Shown here: positions 36,271 through 46,610 of the stretch, piece after piece
Numbering within the stretch: position 1 is the stretch's first letter
Layout of the letters: each line of letters opens with the position of its first letter
NCBI GenBank assembly: GCA_029961685.1
Contig: JARWKL010000006.1
Coordinates: 5,208,001-5,272,000 of the forward strand
Origin: Aristolochia californica
Lineage: Eukaryota > Streptophyta > Magnoliopsida > Piperales > Aristolochiaceae
DNA length: 64,000 bases
Direction of reading: 5' to 3'
The notes under the pieces: generated by a model
Seen by the model: only the letters and a program-made list of their open reading frames with translations
What the model was told of the DNA's origin: nothing
Databases searched by the model: none
Position numbers and translations under genes: made by a program

Positions 36271-36984
36271 TTTTGGTTAATTAAGTTTTCCTATCCTTTT
36301 TTGTTTTTTCTTCTTCTTTGACAACAAAAAAAAAATTCAGAAAAAAAATTCAAAAAAAAGGCAAACGATTGATTTAGCCGTTGCCGAGAAGGAGAAAAAA
36401 GAAAAAGAAATTCTAAAAAAAGAAGAAGAAGAAGAAGAACAACTGTTTTAGTGGGGAAGGAGAAAAAAAATAAGAAGAAGAAGAAGAAGAATGATTGATT
36501 TAGCCTTGGCCGAGAAGGAAAAGGAGAAAAAAAATGATTGTTTCTCTATTCGTGCCGTCGCCGAAGAAGGAGGTTCTTCTGCGCTGTTGCCGCAGAAAAA
36601 AAAAAAGAGAGACATCATTGTAGTCTCGAGAAAACGAAGGAGAAGGAGTTTTGCGTCTCTGTTTGTGCCGTTTCTGAAGAAGGAGAAGCCTTCTCGACTC
36701 CATCACCGGTGAAGGAGAAGCTCTGTTTGGCGCCGTTGTCGAAGAAGACGAAAAAAAAAAATTACGCCGATGAAGACGACGGCCTCTGAACCCGTCAGAT
36801 TATCATCGAGCTTTTGGGAAGCCAGTCTGACATTCCTTTATCCTCTGAAAATCACTAGTTTCCGTCGCTAATCTTCAGCTATGGTTTTAGTGCCGTGAGG
36901 AAGATGAAGACCGTCTTCCGCACTGTTCGGTGCCGTGAGGAAGGTGAAGACCGTCTTCCGCACTGTTTGGTGCCATGAGGAAGG

Positions 36985-37320
36985 TGTTGAAATATTGTTT
37001 GTCTCGACCAGGCCAGTCCTTGTATAAGATTTGTGCGGTTTCTTTCCTAACAGGTTCGAGCCTTTTAGTGCACTGGTTTCAACATGGTATCAGAGCAGGT
37101 TGGTCCCGTGTTCGAGTCCCGCTCCCACCAAATTTGTCCCGGGTTTTTCCGGTGAATTTGTCCACGGGTTCTGGGTTTTTCTAATGAATTTGTCCATGGG
37201 TTTTCCCCGTGCGGGGGAGTGTTGAAATATTTGTTTATATCAATTGGGCCAGTCCTTGTATAAGCTCCGTACGGTTGCTTTCCTAACAGGTTCGAGCCTT
37301 TTAGCTCACCGGTTTCAACA
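36985..37320 (+). mobile_element. TRIM-1, miniature LTR element in the Gypsy leader
   Basis: Two direct terminal repeats of about 100 bp (36985-37084 and 37220-37320) begin TGTTGAAATATT and end GGTTTCAACA. They enclose 135 bp containing a perfect PBS (TGGTATCAGAGC, 37085-37096) and a polypurine tract (GCGGGGGAG, ending 37219). TSD GAAGG is perfect (36980-36984 and 37321-37325). It encodes nothing. Each LTR has GGTTCGAGCC, and TGTTCGAGTCC lies 13 bp after the PBS (37109-37119); both resemble Pol III B boxes. Confidence 0.93.
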
Positions 37321-37807
37321 GAAGGCGAAGACAACTCTGTTCGGTGTCGTGAGAAAAAAAAAGAAAAATAAAAAAAAGACGACCGCCATATTCGGTGCCA
37401 TGAGGGCAGGATCAGTTGTTGACAAGGATTCTGAACTTATCGACGCCCGCACTGTTCGGGATCGGCGGAAGGAAGAAGGTTGCCAATTAAAATTTTTCCA
37501 AAGTTAGTGACGCCCACACTATTCGGGATCAGCAGAAGGAAGAAGGTTGCCGATTAAAATTTTAATCAGTGCCTGGTCGTGCCTCTTCAACTCAGTGAGC
37601 CGAGTTTCGCGCTAGACCGAGGCAACTGAACCGAGTCAACCCAGGCCAACTCGGACCGGGTCAACTCGGGTAGAAAAAAAAAAGAGAGTACTCCCTGGCC
37701 AACTCGTACCGGGTCAATTCTGTGAGTCAACTCGGGTAAAAACAAAAAGAGTACTTGACCCATTTTCTTTTGTATGTTTTTCTAACGTTGTTTGCAGATT
37801 TTTAATC

Positions 37808-38275
37808 ATGTCGCATGATCAAGAGATTCCATCATCTAGTGTTCTGAATTTGCAAATGCAAGCATTAATGGAGGAGATGAGACAGATGATGAGGGAGGAG
37901 TTAAAAGATATACATGGGAGGTTGGATAGGGCAGAAAAGGGAGCACAACGGGTACAAATATCATTTGTTCTGAATATCCCAAGGAGGAACAAGTTGTACC
38001 GAAGGGAAGTTGAGGATATGGGCAAATTTGACGATTTCAAGGAGTATGATAGGATGTCAATGGCCAGCCATAGGAGATATGACCAAAATCGAGAAGCTAG
38101 GAACCGGGTAGATAACAACTTGGGAAGTATCAAGATGAAAATTCTTGTGTTTCAAGGAAGAAGTAATCCTGAAGCATACCTCGAGTGGGAAAAGAAGATG
38201 GAGTTGGTTTTGGATTGTCACGACTACTCCGAATTCAAGAAGGTAAAACTTGCTGCATTTGAATTTACTGATTAG
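37808..38275 (+). pseudogene. Gypsy gag N-terminal copy 1
   Basis: Open for 155 codons: MSHDQEIPSSSVLNLQMQAL, coiled-coil-like MEEMRQMMREELKDIHGRLD, then IKMKILVFQGRSNPEAYLEW. It ends at the module junction after EFTD with TAG. This is the N-terminus of a Ty3/Gypsy gag cut before the Retrotrans_gag core. It is the only one of the three copies without an internal stop, so a short gag fragment could be made. Confidence 0.8.
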
Positions 38276-38581
38276 TTCGGGATTGGCAGAAGGAAGAAGG
38301 TTGCCGATTAAAATTTTTCCTAAGTTAGGAAAATTTTAATCAGCGCCTGGTCGTACCTCTTCAACTCAGTGAGCCGAGTTTCGCGCTAGACCGAGGCAAC
38401 TGAACCGAGTCAACCCAGGCCAACTCGGACCGGGTCAACTCGGGTAAAAAAAAAAAAGAGAGTACTCCTTGGCCAACTCGTATCGGGTCAATTTAGTGAG
38501 TCAACTCGGGTAAAAACAAAAAGAGTACTTGACCCATTTTCTTTTGTATGTTATTCTAACGTTGTTTGCAGATTTTTAATC

Positions 38582-39048
38582 ATGTCGCATGATCAAGAGA
38601 TTCCATCATCTAGTGTTCTAAATTTGCAAATGCAAGCATTAATGGAGGAAATGAGACAAATGATGAGGGAGGAGTTAAAAGATATACATGGGAGGTTGGA
38701 TAGGGCAGAAAAGGGAGCACAACGGGTACAACTATCATTTGTTCTGAATATCCCATGGAGGAACAAGTTGTACCGAAGGGAAGTTGAGGATATGGGAAAA
38801 TTTGACGATTTCAAGGAGTATGATAGGATGTCAATGGCCAGCCGTAGGAGATATGACCAAAATCGAGAAGCTAGGAACCGGGTAGATAACAACTTGGGAA
38901 GTATCAAGATGAAAATTCTTGTGTTTCAAGGAAGAAGTGTTCCTGAAGCATAACTCGAGTGGGAAAAGAAGATGGAGTTTGTTTTTGATTGTCACGACTA
39001 TTCCAAATTCAAGAAGGTAAAACTCGCTGCAATTGAATTTATTGATTA
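38582..39048 (+). pseudogene. Gypsy gag N-terminal copy 2
   Basis: Nearly identical to copy 1 up to 38953, where a TAA replaces the Tyr codon in the PEAYLEW block. The remainder to 39048 is still alignable and ends at the module junction. Confidence 0.8.
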
Positions 39049-39351
39049 GTTTGGAATCGGCAGAAGGAAGAGGTTGCCGATTAAAATTTTTCCAAGTTAG
39101 GAAAATTTTAATCAGCGCCTGGTCGTGCCTCTTCAACTAAGTGAGCTGGGTTTCACGCTAGACCGAGGCCACTGAACCGAGTCAACCCAGGCCAACTCGG
39201 ATCAGAGCAACTCGGGTAAAAAAAAAAAAAAGAGTACTCCCAGGCCAACTCGTACCGGGTCAATTTAGTGAGTCAACTCGGGTAAAAAAAAAGAGTACTT
39301 GACCCATTTTCTTTTGTATGTTATTCTAACGTTATTTGCAGATTTTTAATC

Positions 39352-40935
39352 ATGTCGCATGATCAAGAGATTCCATCATCTAGTGTTCCAAATTTGCAAA
39401 TGCAAGCATTAATGGAGGAGATGAGACAGATGATGAGGGAAGAGTTAAAAGATATACATGGGAGGTTGGATAGGGCAGAAAAGGGAGCACAACGGGTACA
39501 ACTATCATTTGTTCCGAATATCCCAAGGAGGAACAAGTTGTACCGAAGGGAAGTTGAGAATATGGGCAAATTTGATAATTTCAAGGAGTATGGTAGGATG
39601 TCAATGGCCAACCATAGGAGATATGACCAAAATCGAGAAGCTAGGAACCGGGTAGATAACAACTTGGGAAGTATCAAGATGAAAATTCTTGTGTTTCAAG
39701 GAAGAAGTGATCCTGAAGCATACCTCGAGTGGGAAAAGAAGATGGAGTTGGTTTTTGATTGTTACGACTATTCTGAATTCTAGAAGGTAAAACTCGCTGC
39801 AATTGAATTTACTGATTATGCTATTGTGTGGTGGGGCCAGTTGTGCATCAACAGGAGGTGGAATGGAGAACGTCCTATTAAAAATTGGGATGAGATGAAG
39901 AAAGTGATGAGACGACGATATGTGCCAAGTCATTACTACCAGGAGCTATACCTTAAGCTGCAAGGTCTCTATCAAGGTAACCAAAGCATTAATGATTATT
40001 ATAAAGAGATGAAGATGACTATGATTAGAGCCAATGTGAAGGAGGATCGAGAGGCGACAATGGCCAGATTTTTGAATGGTTTAAACCGAGAGATTGCTAA
40101 CACTATCGAGAGACACCATTATGTGGATTTGGAGGAATTGGTGCATATGGAAATCAAAGTTGAGAGGCAACTCAAGAGGGGTGGTTACGGCCAAGACCAG
40201 CTCCATAAATTCAAGTACAACACCTTGGAGGTCAAGATACCCAAAGAAAGAAGAAACTTCATCTACCTTCAAGGCCAACCACGAAACCAAAATAGACACC
40301 ACTACCATGGATTATCAAGGTAACTGAGCCCCTATTTTGACTCGTTCTAGTGAGATTAAATGTTTCAAATGTCAGGGGAGAGGACACATAGCTAGCCAAT
40401 GTTCAAACCAGCAAGTTATAATGATCCAGGAAAATGGTAAAATTGATTCCAAAGAACAATGGGAGAATATCTTTCACTCTCACTACCACGTGAAAGAACA
40501 GGTATGTAGTGTTATTATCGATGGCGGTAGTTGCACTAATGTTGCTAGTAATTTTATGATTGAAAAGATTGGGTTCACAACTCTTAAGCACCCTCGTCCA
40601 TACAAGTTGCATTGGTTGAATGATAGTGGTGAAGTAAGGGTTATGAAACGGTTGTGGTACCATTTCGAATTGATAAATATGAGGATAAGGTATTGTGCGA
40701 TATGGTACCCATGGAAGCTGGACATCTTTTCTTAGGGAGAATGTGGCAATTTGACAAATGTGTGCAGCATGGCAGCTTCACCAACATGTACTCATTCGTG
40801 CACAATCAGCAAACAATCACTCTAGTTTTGATGACACCAAAACAAGTATATGAGGATGAAGTGAGGCTGCAACAATTGAGTAAGGTCAACCCTGATGAGG
40901 ATTTGAGGACAAATCCTTCTCAAGAGGGGAGGAAT
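39352..40935 (+). pseudogene. Gypsy gag copy 3 with zinc knuckle and protease
   Basis: Copy 3 repeats the N-terminus, has TAG at 39781 where copy 1 has AAG, and continues in the same frame to 40323. There the Retrotrans_gag core is visible: YAIVWWGQLCINRRWNGE, MKKVMRRRYVPSHYYQEL, LYQGNQSINDYYKEM, ATMARFLNGLNREIA. After a stop and +1 shift come the zinc knuckle CFKCQGRGHIASQC (about 40357-40400) and an aspartic-protease-like VCSVIIDGGSCTNVAS (about 40504-40548). A further shift leads to EAGHLFLGRMWQFD and LVLMTPKQVYEDEV. Nothing of RT follows. Confidence 0.9.
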
Positions 40936-41097
40936 GATGTGAACAAAAGTTGGTTTTACGTTGTTATATTGTGGGACCCACCCACATAGGTCGGTTTTAC
41001 TCTGTTATATTGTGGGATCCACCATGGAGGCACAAACTAGTGGGACCCACCATGAAGACATGGGCAAAATTTACTCTACTACAATGTGGGACTGACC

Positions 41098-41531
41098 TGT
41101 TATGGTCCTGGGTTAAGTACCTATGTCTTCCGCTCCTGACAAGCTGATCTTTTGGGTAGTATTGGCTAAGTGCTTAACATTTGGTATCGAACCTAGCGCT
41201 ACGACGCGGGTTCGATTCCCGTGTGCTGCAAGTTGCGTGTGGAGGTGTGTAGCCCTGGGCGGAGGGACCGACCTAGCGGAAGGGGCGACCGGAGTGTGTT
41301 CCCGCACCATGGGCCATCGCTATAAGCGGAAGAGGTGACCTGAGTGTGTTCCCGCACCTTAGGGCCGTCGCTAGAGTGGGCCGTCGTCAGAAATGGGCCG
41401 TCTCTAGTGTAGGCCACCGTGGGCGTCGGCCTTGCGATGGTGGGTGTGATGTTATGGTCCTGGGTTAAGTACTTATGTCTTCCGCTCCTGACAGGCCGGT
41501 CTTTTGGGTAGTATTGGCTAGGTGCTTAACA
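41098..41531 (+). mobile_element. TRIM-2, miniature LTR element in the Gypsy 3' LTR
   Basis: Two 82-bp direct repeats (41098-41179 and 41450-41531) run TGTTATGGTCCTGGG ... TGCTTAACA and flank 270 bp of GC-rich, non-coding sequence. The flanks TGACC (41093-41097) and CGACC (41532-41536) agree at four of five bases, and the uninterrupted 5' LTR confirms the empty site ('gggaccgaccacgg'). The PBS is divergent (TGGTATCGAACC, 41182-41193). TGGCTAAGTGC (41163-41173) resembles a Pol III A box and GGTTCGATTCC (41209-41219) matches the B box; the latter lies in a perfect T-arm-like hairpin (GCGGG/CCCGT). Confidence 0.88.
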
Positions 41532-44500
41532 CGACCATGGAGGCACAAGCTGGTGGGACCCACCATGAGATTTCGTGGGACCCACAAGGATAGCCACGAG
41601 TTGGCAATCTATCCTAGAAGGGCAGCTGGTTAGAAGATCTGGTGGGATCCACGAGTTGGCAACATATCTTGGAAGATCTCGTTTGCATTATATTAGAATT
41701 CTATTTACATCAAGTTACTGTAAGTAGTTTTCTTTAATTGAACGTAATTAGGGAAAAGGTTTATTCTATCTAGATTCTACCATGTCCTCCATTATAAATA
41801 AAGGACTTGTACATGGATTTGGGACCTTGATTTTATTCATAATTGAGAGTTATTTTTCTTGTGGCGTTAAAATCGACTTATCAAACGGATTTCCACCTCT
41901 GTTTGTGGCGTCTTCACTATACCAAGGTTTTTGCTTTGCTAAGCAACGGGTTGCAGTTTCCATCCAAACTTGAAAGGTCTTGGGGAAGATTATCAGGTTT
42001 CATCACAGGTTGACATGGTTCATATCAGGAGGTAAACCTTTCTTTCTTGAAAGTTTTTGGTTGTGTTTCTTATATTCTTACTGATTATACTATTAAAAAT
42101 AAACATGACACTAAATTTAAGATATGTTTCTTTATTGACTATGGTTGTGTTGAGTTTGGTTATCGCTTCTGTGATGACCAAAGTCGTAAGGTTATCAGGA
42201 GCAAGGACGTTATCTTCAATGAAGGTACCCTGTATAAAGACATGTTGAGAATAGAGTCTGAGAGCACAAGTGATGAGGCCAAAAAGTCTTAAGTGATTCA
42301 GTTGAGAGATCTTCCAGTTATTGAGAGGGAGAATATTGCTTAGGAAGACCAGGAAAATATAACCCCATAAGTAAATCAGAACAATCCTGTGACTGAACTG
42401 AGGAGATCTACCAGAACTAGCAGACCACCACAGAGGTACTCCCCTACACTAAATTATATTTTGTTGATTGATAAAAGTGAACCAGAGAGTTATGAGGAAG
42501 TCGTGCAAGTTGATAAGAAAATCAAGTGGGAGTTGGCCATGCAGGATGAGATGGATTCACTGTTATTCAATCAAACATGGTAGTTGACCGAGTTACCAAA
42601 AGAGAAGAAGGCTTTGCAGAATAAATGGGTGTACCGAATAAAAGACGAACATGATGGCAACAAGTGTTACAAGGCAAGACTAGTGGTAAAATGGCTTTCA
42701 ACAAAAATAAGGCATTGACTACATTAAAATTTTCTCTCCAGTAGTGAAATTGACTACTATTAGAATAATGCTTGGACTAGTGGAAAATGAAGACTTTCAC
42801 TTAGAGCCGTTAGATGTAAAGACAACCTTTCTTCATTGTGATTTGGAGGAAGAAATTTACATGATGCAACCACGGGGTTTAAAAGCACAAGGAAGTGAGA
42901 AAATGGTGTGCAAACTTCAAAAGACCTTGTATGGTCTTAAAAAAGGCTCCAATACAATGGTATTAGAAGTTTGACACTTTTATGAGTAGTAATAGTTTCT
43001 TGAGGCACCAAGCCGATCATTGTTATTATGTGAAGAAGCTTGAAGACTCCTATATCATTCTACTGCTATAGGCTGATGACCTATTGATAGTAGGTGCTTG
43101 GATACAAGAAATAGATATGTTGAAAAGGGAGTTGTCCAAGAAGTTTGCATTGAAGGATTTGGGTGCTCCAAAACAAATCCTTGGGATGAGGATTACTAGG
43201 GACATTGATGTCTTGAAACTGTCACAAGTGAATATGTGAAGAATGTACTGAACATATTCAACATGAATGATGCAAAACCAGTGAGTACTCCTTTGGCTAG
43301 TCACTTTAGGCTATCTATGGAGCAGTCACCTTCTACAAAGCAGGAGCGAGCCAACATAGCCAATGTGCCTTATGCTTCTTCTATTGGTAGTCTCATGTAT
43401 GCCATGGTATGCACTAGATCGGACATAGCTTATGTTGTGGGAGTTGTGAGCAAATATATGAGTAATTCGGGTAAGAAACATTGAGAAGCATTTAAGTGGA
43501 TTCTCAAGTATTTGAGAGACGCTGTAAACTCAACCTTATATTTAAGAAAATCAAACTTGGGATTACAGGGTTATGTAGATGTTGACATGGATGAAGACAT
43601 TGATGGAAGGAAGAGTACGACTCGATATGTATACACATTGTGTGGTACAACAGTTAGTTGGGTCTCTAAGTTGTAGAAGATAGTAGCTCTTTCCACTACT
43701 GAGGTAGAATATGTTGCCATGACCCAAGCCAGCAAAGAGATGATATGGCTGCAGTCCTTTGGGAAGAATTAGGTGTCAAACATGGAAAGAATGTGTTGTA
43801 TTGTGACAGTCAGAGTGCTATTTATTTAGAAAAAAATCTTGTTTATCATGCCAGAACAAAGCACATACATGAGCATTTGAGAAGATTCAAGGAAGTCAAA
43901 ATCCGGCTGATATGTTGACAAAGACTATTACGATTGAGAAATTGAAGTTGTGTGCAACTTTAGTTGGACTTCTCTCTAAGGATTGAGAAGTTGTTGCCAC
44001 TACAGAGGAGATATTGATGATGGATTAGTCTCCAAGTGGGAGATTGTTAAGTAGTAGAGCCTAATCAATGCTCTATGCTGAGTTGGTATGTGGATCATTA
44101 AAAGTAGTTTGGGAATTTTATACTTGTAATCTAATTGGAGAATTTTGGGAAAATATATTAATTGTTGTTTCATTAAGGGCAATTTGGGAATTTTACTCTT
44201 GCATCGCGGTTGCCCTAATTTTCTCTTTATAATTGAGGGGCGCCGCTATTAGGGTTTTATCTTCACCAAGGAGTTGGAGGTGCAGCCTGAGAGAGGTTAG
44301 AGAAAACACCTGTAAGTGTGTGCGATTTCTCTTGTAAACTATTTCATCATTATAGTGGATTACTGCAACGGCGAAAGACAAGACGTAGTCTCACTTTGAT
44401 GTGAACCTGTATAAATGTTGTTGTATTTTCGTGCTTGCTTTTTCTTTTTGTCACGATTATTATTATTACTTTCGTTAGTTTGGAATTTGGGCGTCTAATT

Positions 44501-44865
44501 CCTAACACAAGGTTCTCGTTAACATTGACCAGCAGAGCCTTGACATTGCACAGGGTGTCTACGACCACTTCACTAAGCTCCCTAAGGAGATAGGTGTTGG
44601 TGACCAAGATAACATATTTGGGTATCCAATTGATGAGACCCCTGCACTGATGCCCCTCAACCATGTTCTTGCCACCAAGCTTCATGCTCGCTTGACCAAG
44701 GTCAGCAAGAATGACACATGCTCTTGGCTTCGTCCTGATGGTAACGCCCAGGTCTCTGTGGAATAACGCAACGGCAATAGGGCCATGGTACCCATCAGAG
44801 TCCACACTGTCCTCATCTCCACCTAGCATGATGAACCTGTCACAAACGATGAGATTGCTCGCTGA

Positions 44866-46319
44866 GTGATCTCTCCTTCTGCAAATAACTTCGTCGACAA
44901 ACTTGCCATTGCTTCTATTATCTGCTCATCTTGACGGTATTGTTCGCCAATATTTGCTAGCATTTCCATCCTGTAATGGGACCGCCATTACTCAGTTTGT
45001 TGTCATTGCTATGTGATTGTCTCTTCTAGCCTTATTGCTCTCGATTCGATCTATTTTTCAGAAAATCATCTGAGATCGTCTCTTCCAATCATCTGAGAGA
45101 TTGTCTTTTCGAGCCTGTTTGTTCTCTGCTCAATCAATGAAGTTACTGGTTTCAAAAAATTTTCTTCGCTAGTTCCACTATAAATCCTATTTTTTGTCAT
45201 CCCAAGAGGAAGTTTCGTGTTGCATCTCTGCTGATTCTGTCGTCGTACAAACATTGCTAGGAAGACAAAGATACATTTCTCTTTCTTCTTCTTCAGGATT
45301 TATGGCTATCTTCGGGAGTTTAATTTTGTAGTTGTCATCGTTATCTGCTAGATCATTGCTTTTGGTTTTTTGGAAACTAATCTGGCTTTATCTTTGTTAT
45401 TTTATTGTTGGAAGTTTTGTCTCGTGGTTGTTTCACCGCTGTGTTTTTGTTTCTAGATGACAAATCAACTTGGTGTTTCACTTGGTTCGGAAGCCAGGAT
45501 TGCGGGGAAGACGAAGACACTATTTTTGCTTCATTTAATCTGTCGAGTCAACCTAGCGATTTTGTTCTATTTTTCCCATGTTAACCTAGCGAGTGGGCGA
45601 CCAGACTGACTCTGTTCTACTTGAGTTAACCTAGCGAGTCGGGTAAACTCGGTCAGGTTTCATCTTAACTCAGTTCTAGTCAACTAGGTCTGGGTCTACT
45701 TAACTCAACTCATTTGCTCCTTGCCTCTATTATACGGGTCTGGGTCCTGAGTTCTATACTAATTCCTCCCATGACACAGCTTGACTCGTTCGCTTGCCTC
45801 AGTCTGACTTGGTTCCTTGGCTTTGAATTGATTATTATCTTGAATTTTGGCAGGTTATTACTCGATTCCTTATTAAAGGATGAACTTTCTACAAATTGTT
45901 TCATGTGTCCTTATTAAAGACTTTCATTATTTGGTATGTGTTATTTGGGCCCATGCCCATTTCTGTTGTTGCTATTGTGTCTCTCTCACTGAGACATTAT
46001 TGTTGAAGGACTTCTTAGTTGCGGACTATTGTCACCATTGGTTATTCTGATAAAGAAATTAAAGCACGTGGTGGCCCCAACATATTATCTTCCGGTGATT
46101 CCCCATTACCCTCTTATTATCTATTAAAATCACTTTTGAGCAATGCCTATAGACCCACTACCTATAGAGGCTAAGAGTGTGCCCAATATCTAGTATGAGT
46201 CAAGTCTATTATTCATCCAAGAGGTATTTTTGGAGCCACCCTTAGAAAGTGAGTAGACTATGTGACCCATAGTTAGGCTACTTTTTCTCCTTTGAAATTG
46301 AGTGAAGATTATTTCAAAC
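44866..46319 (+). mobile_element. Family B internal sequence after the SAM synthetase fragment
   Basis: 44866-45480 is unassigned non-coding sequence. From 45480 it matches family B internal DNA elsewhere ('gggaagacgaagac', 'tcaacctagcga', 'gggtctgggtcctgagttctata', 'tgagacattattgttgaagga', 'gtcaagtctattattca'). Together with 31800-32580 it is a remnant of the element into which Copia-1 was inserted. No coding sequence. Confidence 0.65.
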
Positions 46320-46610
46320 TATTGGAAGATGGGCTCAAGCCCACACGACCAAGGAAGGCCCTGTAAAACAGAGTAAGCTCAACCTAGGAACATCTAAACA
46401 ATAATCAAGAAGAAAGCCAACACTGATCTATTACAAATACGATAAGAAACTTTGTCCCACCATACGCTCTAGAAGAGCTTCAATGGTTTCTGGACTGAAC
46501 AGAAATTACAAGAAGAAACTAAACAATAAAACAGAGTAATGAAGAAGGAATAGCTCTCATTTTCTGGATACCAATGCAGCTGAAGAACACCTCTATTTAT
46601 AAGTGTTTTT

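Larger units (their letters stand above)
37520..39825 (+). repeat. Three tandem ~770-bp leader+gag modules
   Basis: Equivalent gag start codons lie at 37808, 38582 and 39352, spaced 774 and 770 bp. Each module has a ~300-bp leader ('gttgccgattaaaattttt', 'gagccgagtttc', 'gtcaactcgg' repeats, 'cttttgtatgtt.ttctaac') and ~470 bp of gag ending at the codons for EFTD or its variant. Modules one and two end with 'gattag' and turn back into the next leader; module three continues into the rest of gag. Confidence 0.93.
35513..42027 (+). mobile_element. Gypsy-type element, gag-protease only, nested in Copia-1
   Basis: The 5' LTR is 35513-36257 (TGTGCGAACAAAGG ... GTATCA), followed by PBS TGGTATCAGAG at 36260-36270. 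The polypurine tract is at about 40921-40937 and the 3' LTR is 40938-42027, lengthened by TRIM-2. TSD GGAGG lies at 35508-35512 and 42028-42032. The internal region holds TRIM-1, three tandem leader-gag modules, one longer gag and a protease segment. No reverse transcriptase, RNase H or integrase is present: the protease runs almost directly into the polypurine tract. It is thus non-autonomous. Confidence 0.93.
33711..43990 (+). pseudogene. Copia-1 gag-pol polyprotein, interrupted
   Basis: Coding parts are 33711-35512 and 42033 to about 43990. Gag begins MIGREGLALGINKFDGMDF. The zinc knuckle CWNCGKSGHIKKNC is at about 34420-34460 and the protease WVLDSGASFHTT at about 34567-34600. Pre-integrase LCHYRLCHVSEKRM and CEGCTFGKQKRVSF follow. 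Integrase is cut after EEVWSGKE and resumes FLKVFGCVSYILTDY. RT parts are LDVKTTFLHCDLEEEIYM and CKLQKTLYGLKKG, with the catalytic motif as ADDLLIV preceded by a stop. RNase H gives DGRKSTTRYVYTL. Premature stops include those near 33866, 34117, 34269, 34728, 42583 and 43070. Not functional. Confidence 0.9.
33210..44507 (+). mobile_element. Copia-1 LTR retrotransposon with nested insertions
   Basis: The 5' LTR is 33210-33675 (TGTTAAGTTG ... TTCCTAACA), the PBS is TGGTATCAGAGC at 33678-33689, and the 3' LTR is 44045-44507, after a purine-rich stretch. TSDs CAAGG lie at 33205-33209 and 44508-44512. Without the Gypsy insertion (35513-42027) and its duplicated GGAGG the element is about 4.8 kb. 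Gag, protease, integrase, RT and RNase H are all present in order but broken by stops. Confidence 0.95.
32936..44865 (+). pseudogene. S-adenosylmethionine synthetase pseudogene fragment, split by Copia-1
   Basis: The two parts are 32936-33209 and 44508-44865. Part one starts at an ATG and contains [32 protein letters not shown] and [13 protein letters not shown]. Part two continues with [62 protein letters not shown] and EPVTNDEIAR. SAM synthetase makes S-adenosylmethionine from methionine and ATP; the plant enzyme has about 390 residues and only roughly the first 210 remain. Stop codons (such as TAG inside LCDQI.DA and TAA after QVSVE) and many substitutions make it non-functional. It begins 218 bp after an LTR-type PBS, so it may be a gene fragment carried by an LTR element. 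Copia-1 landed in it, giving the TSD CAAGG. Confidence 0.88.

Noticed and set aside
36385..36790. Lys/Arg/Glu-rich ORFs
   Set aside because: They arise from AAG/GAA-rich low-complexity leader sequence of the Gypsy element.
37819..39677. Three minus-strand ORFs of 104 codons
   Set aside because: They recur because the gag module is triplicated; each is the shadow of gag on the opposite strand.
41163..41230. Candidate tRNA gene
   Set aside because: A and B boxes and a T-arm are visible, but there is no acceptor stem pairing and no clear anticodon arm. It overlaps a TRIM LTR, so it is treated as part of the TRIM.
44350..44829. 159-codon minus-strand ORF
   Set aside because: Antisense of the SAM synthetase pseudogene and Copia-1 LTR; it has no family features of its own.
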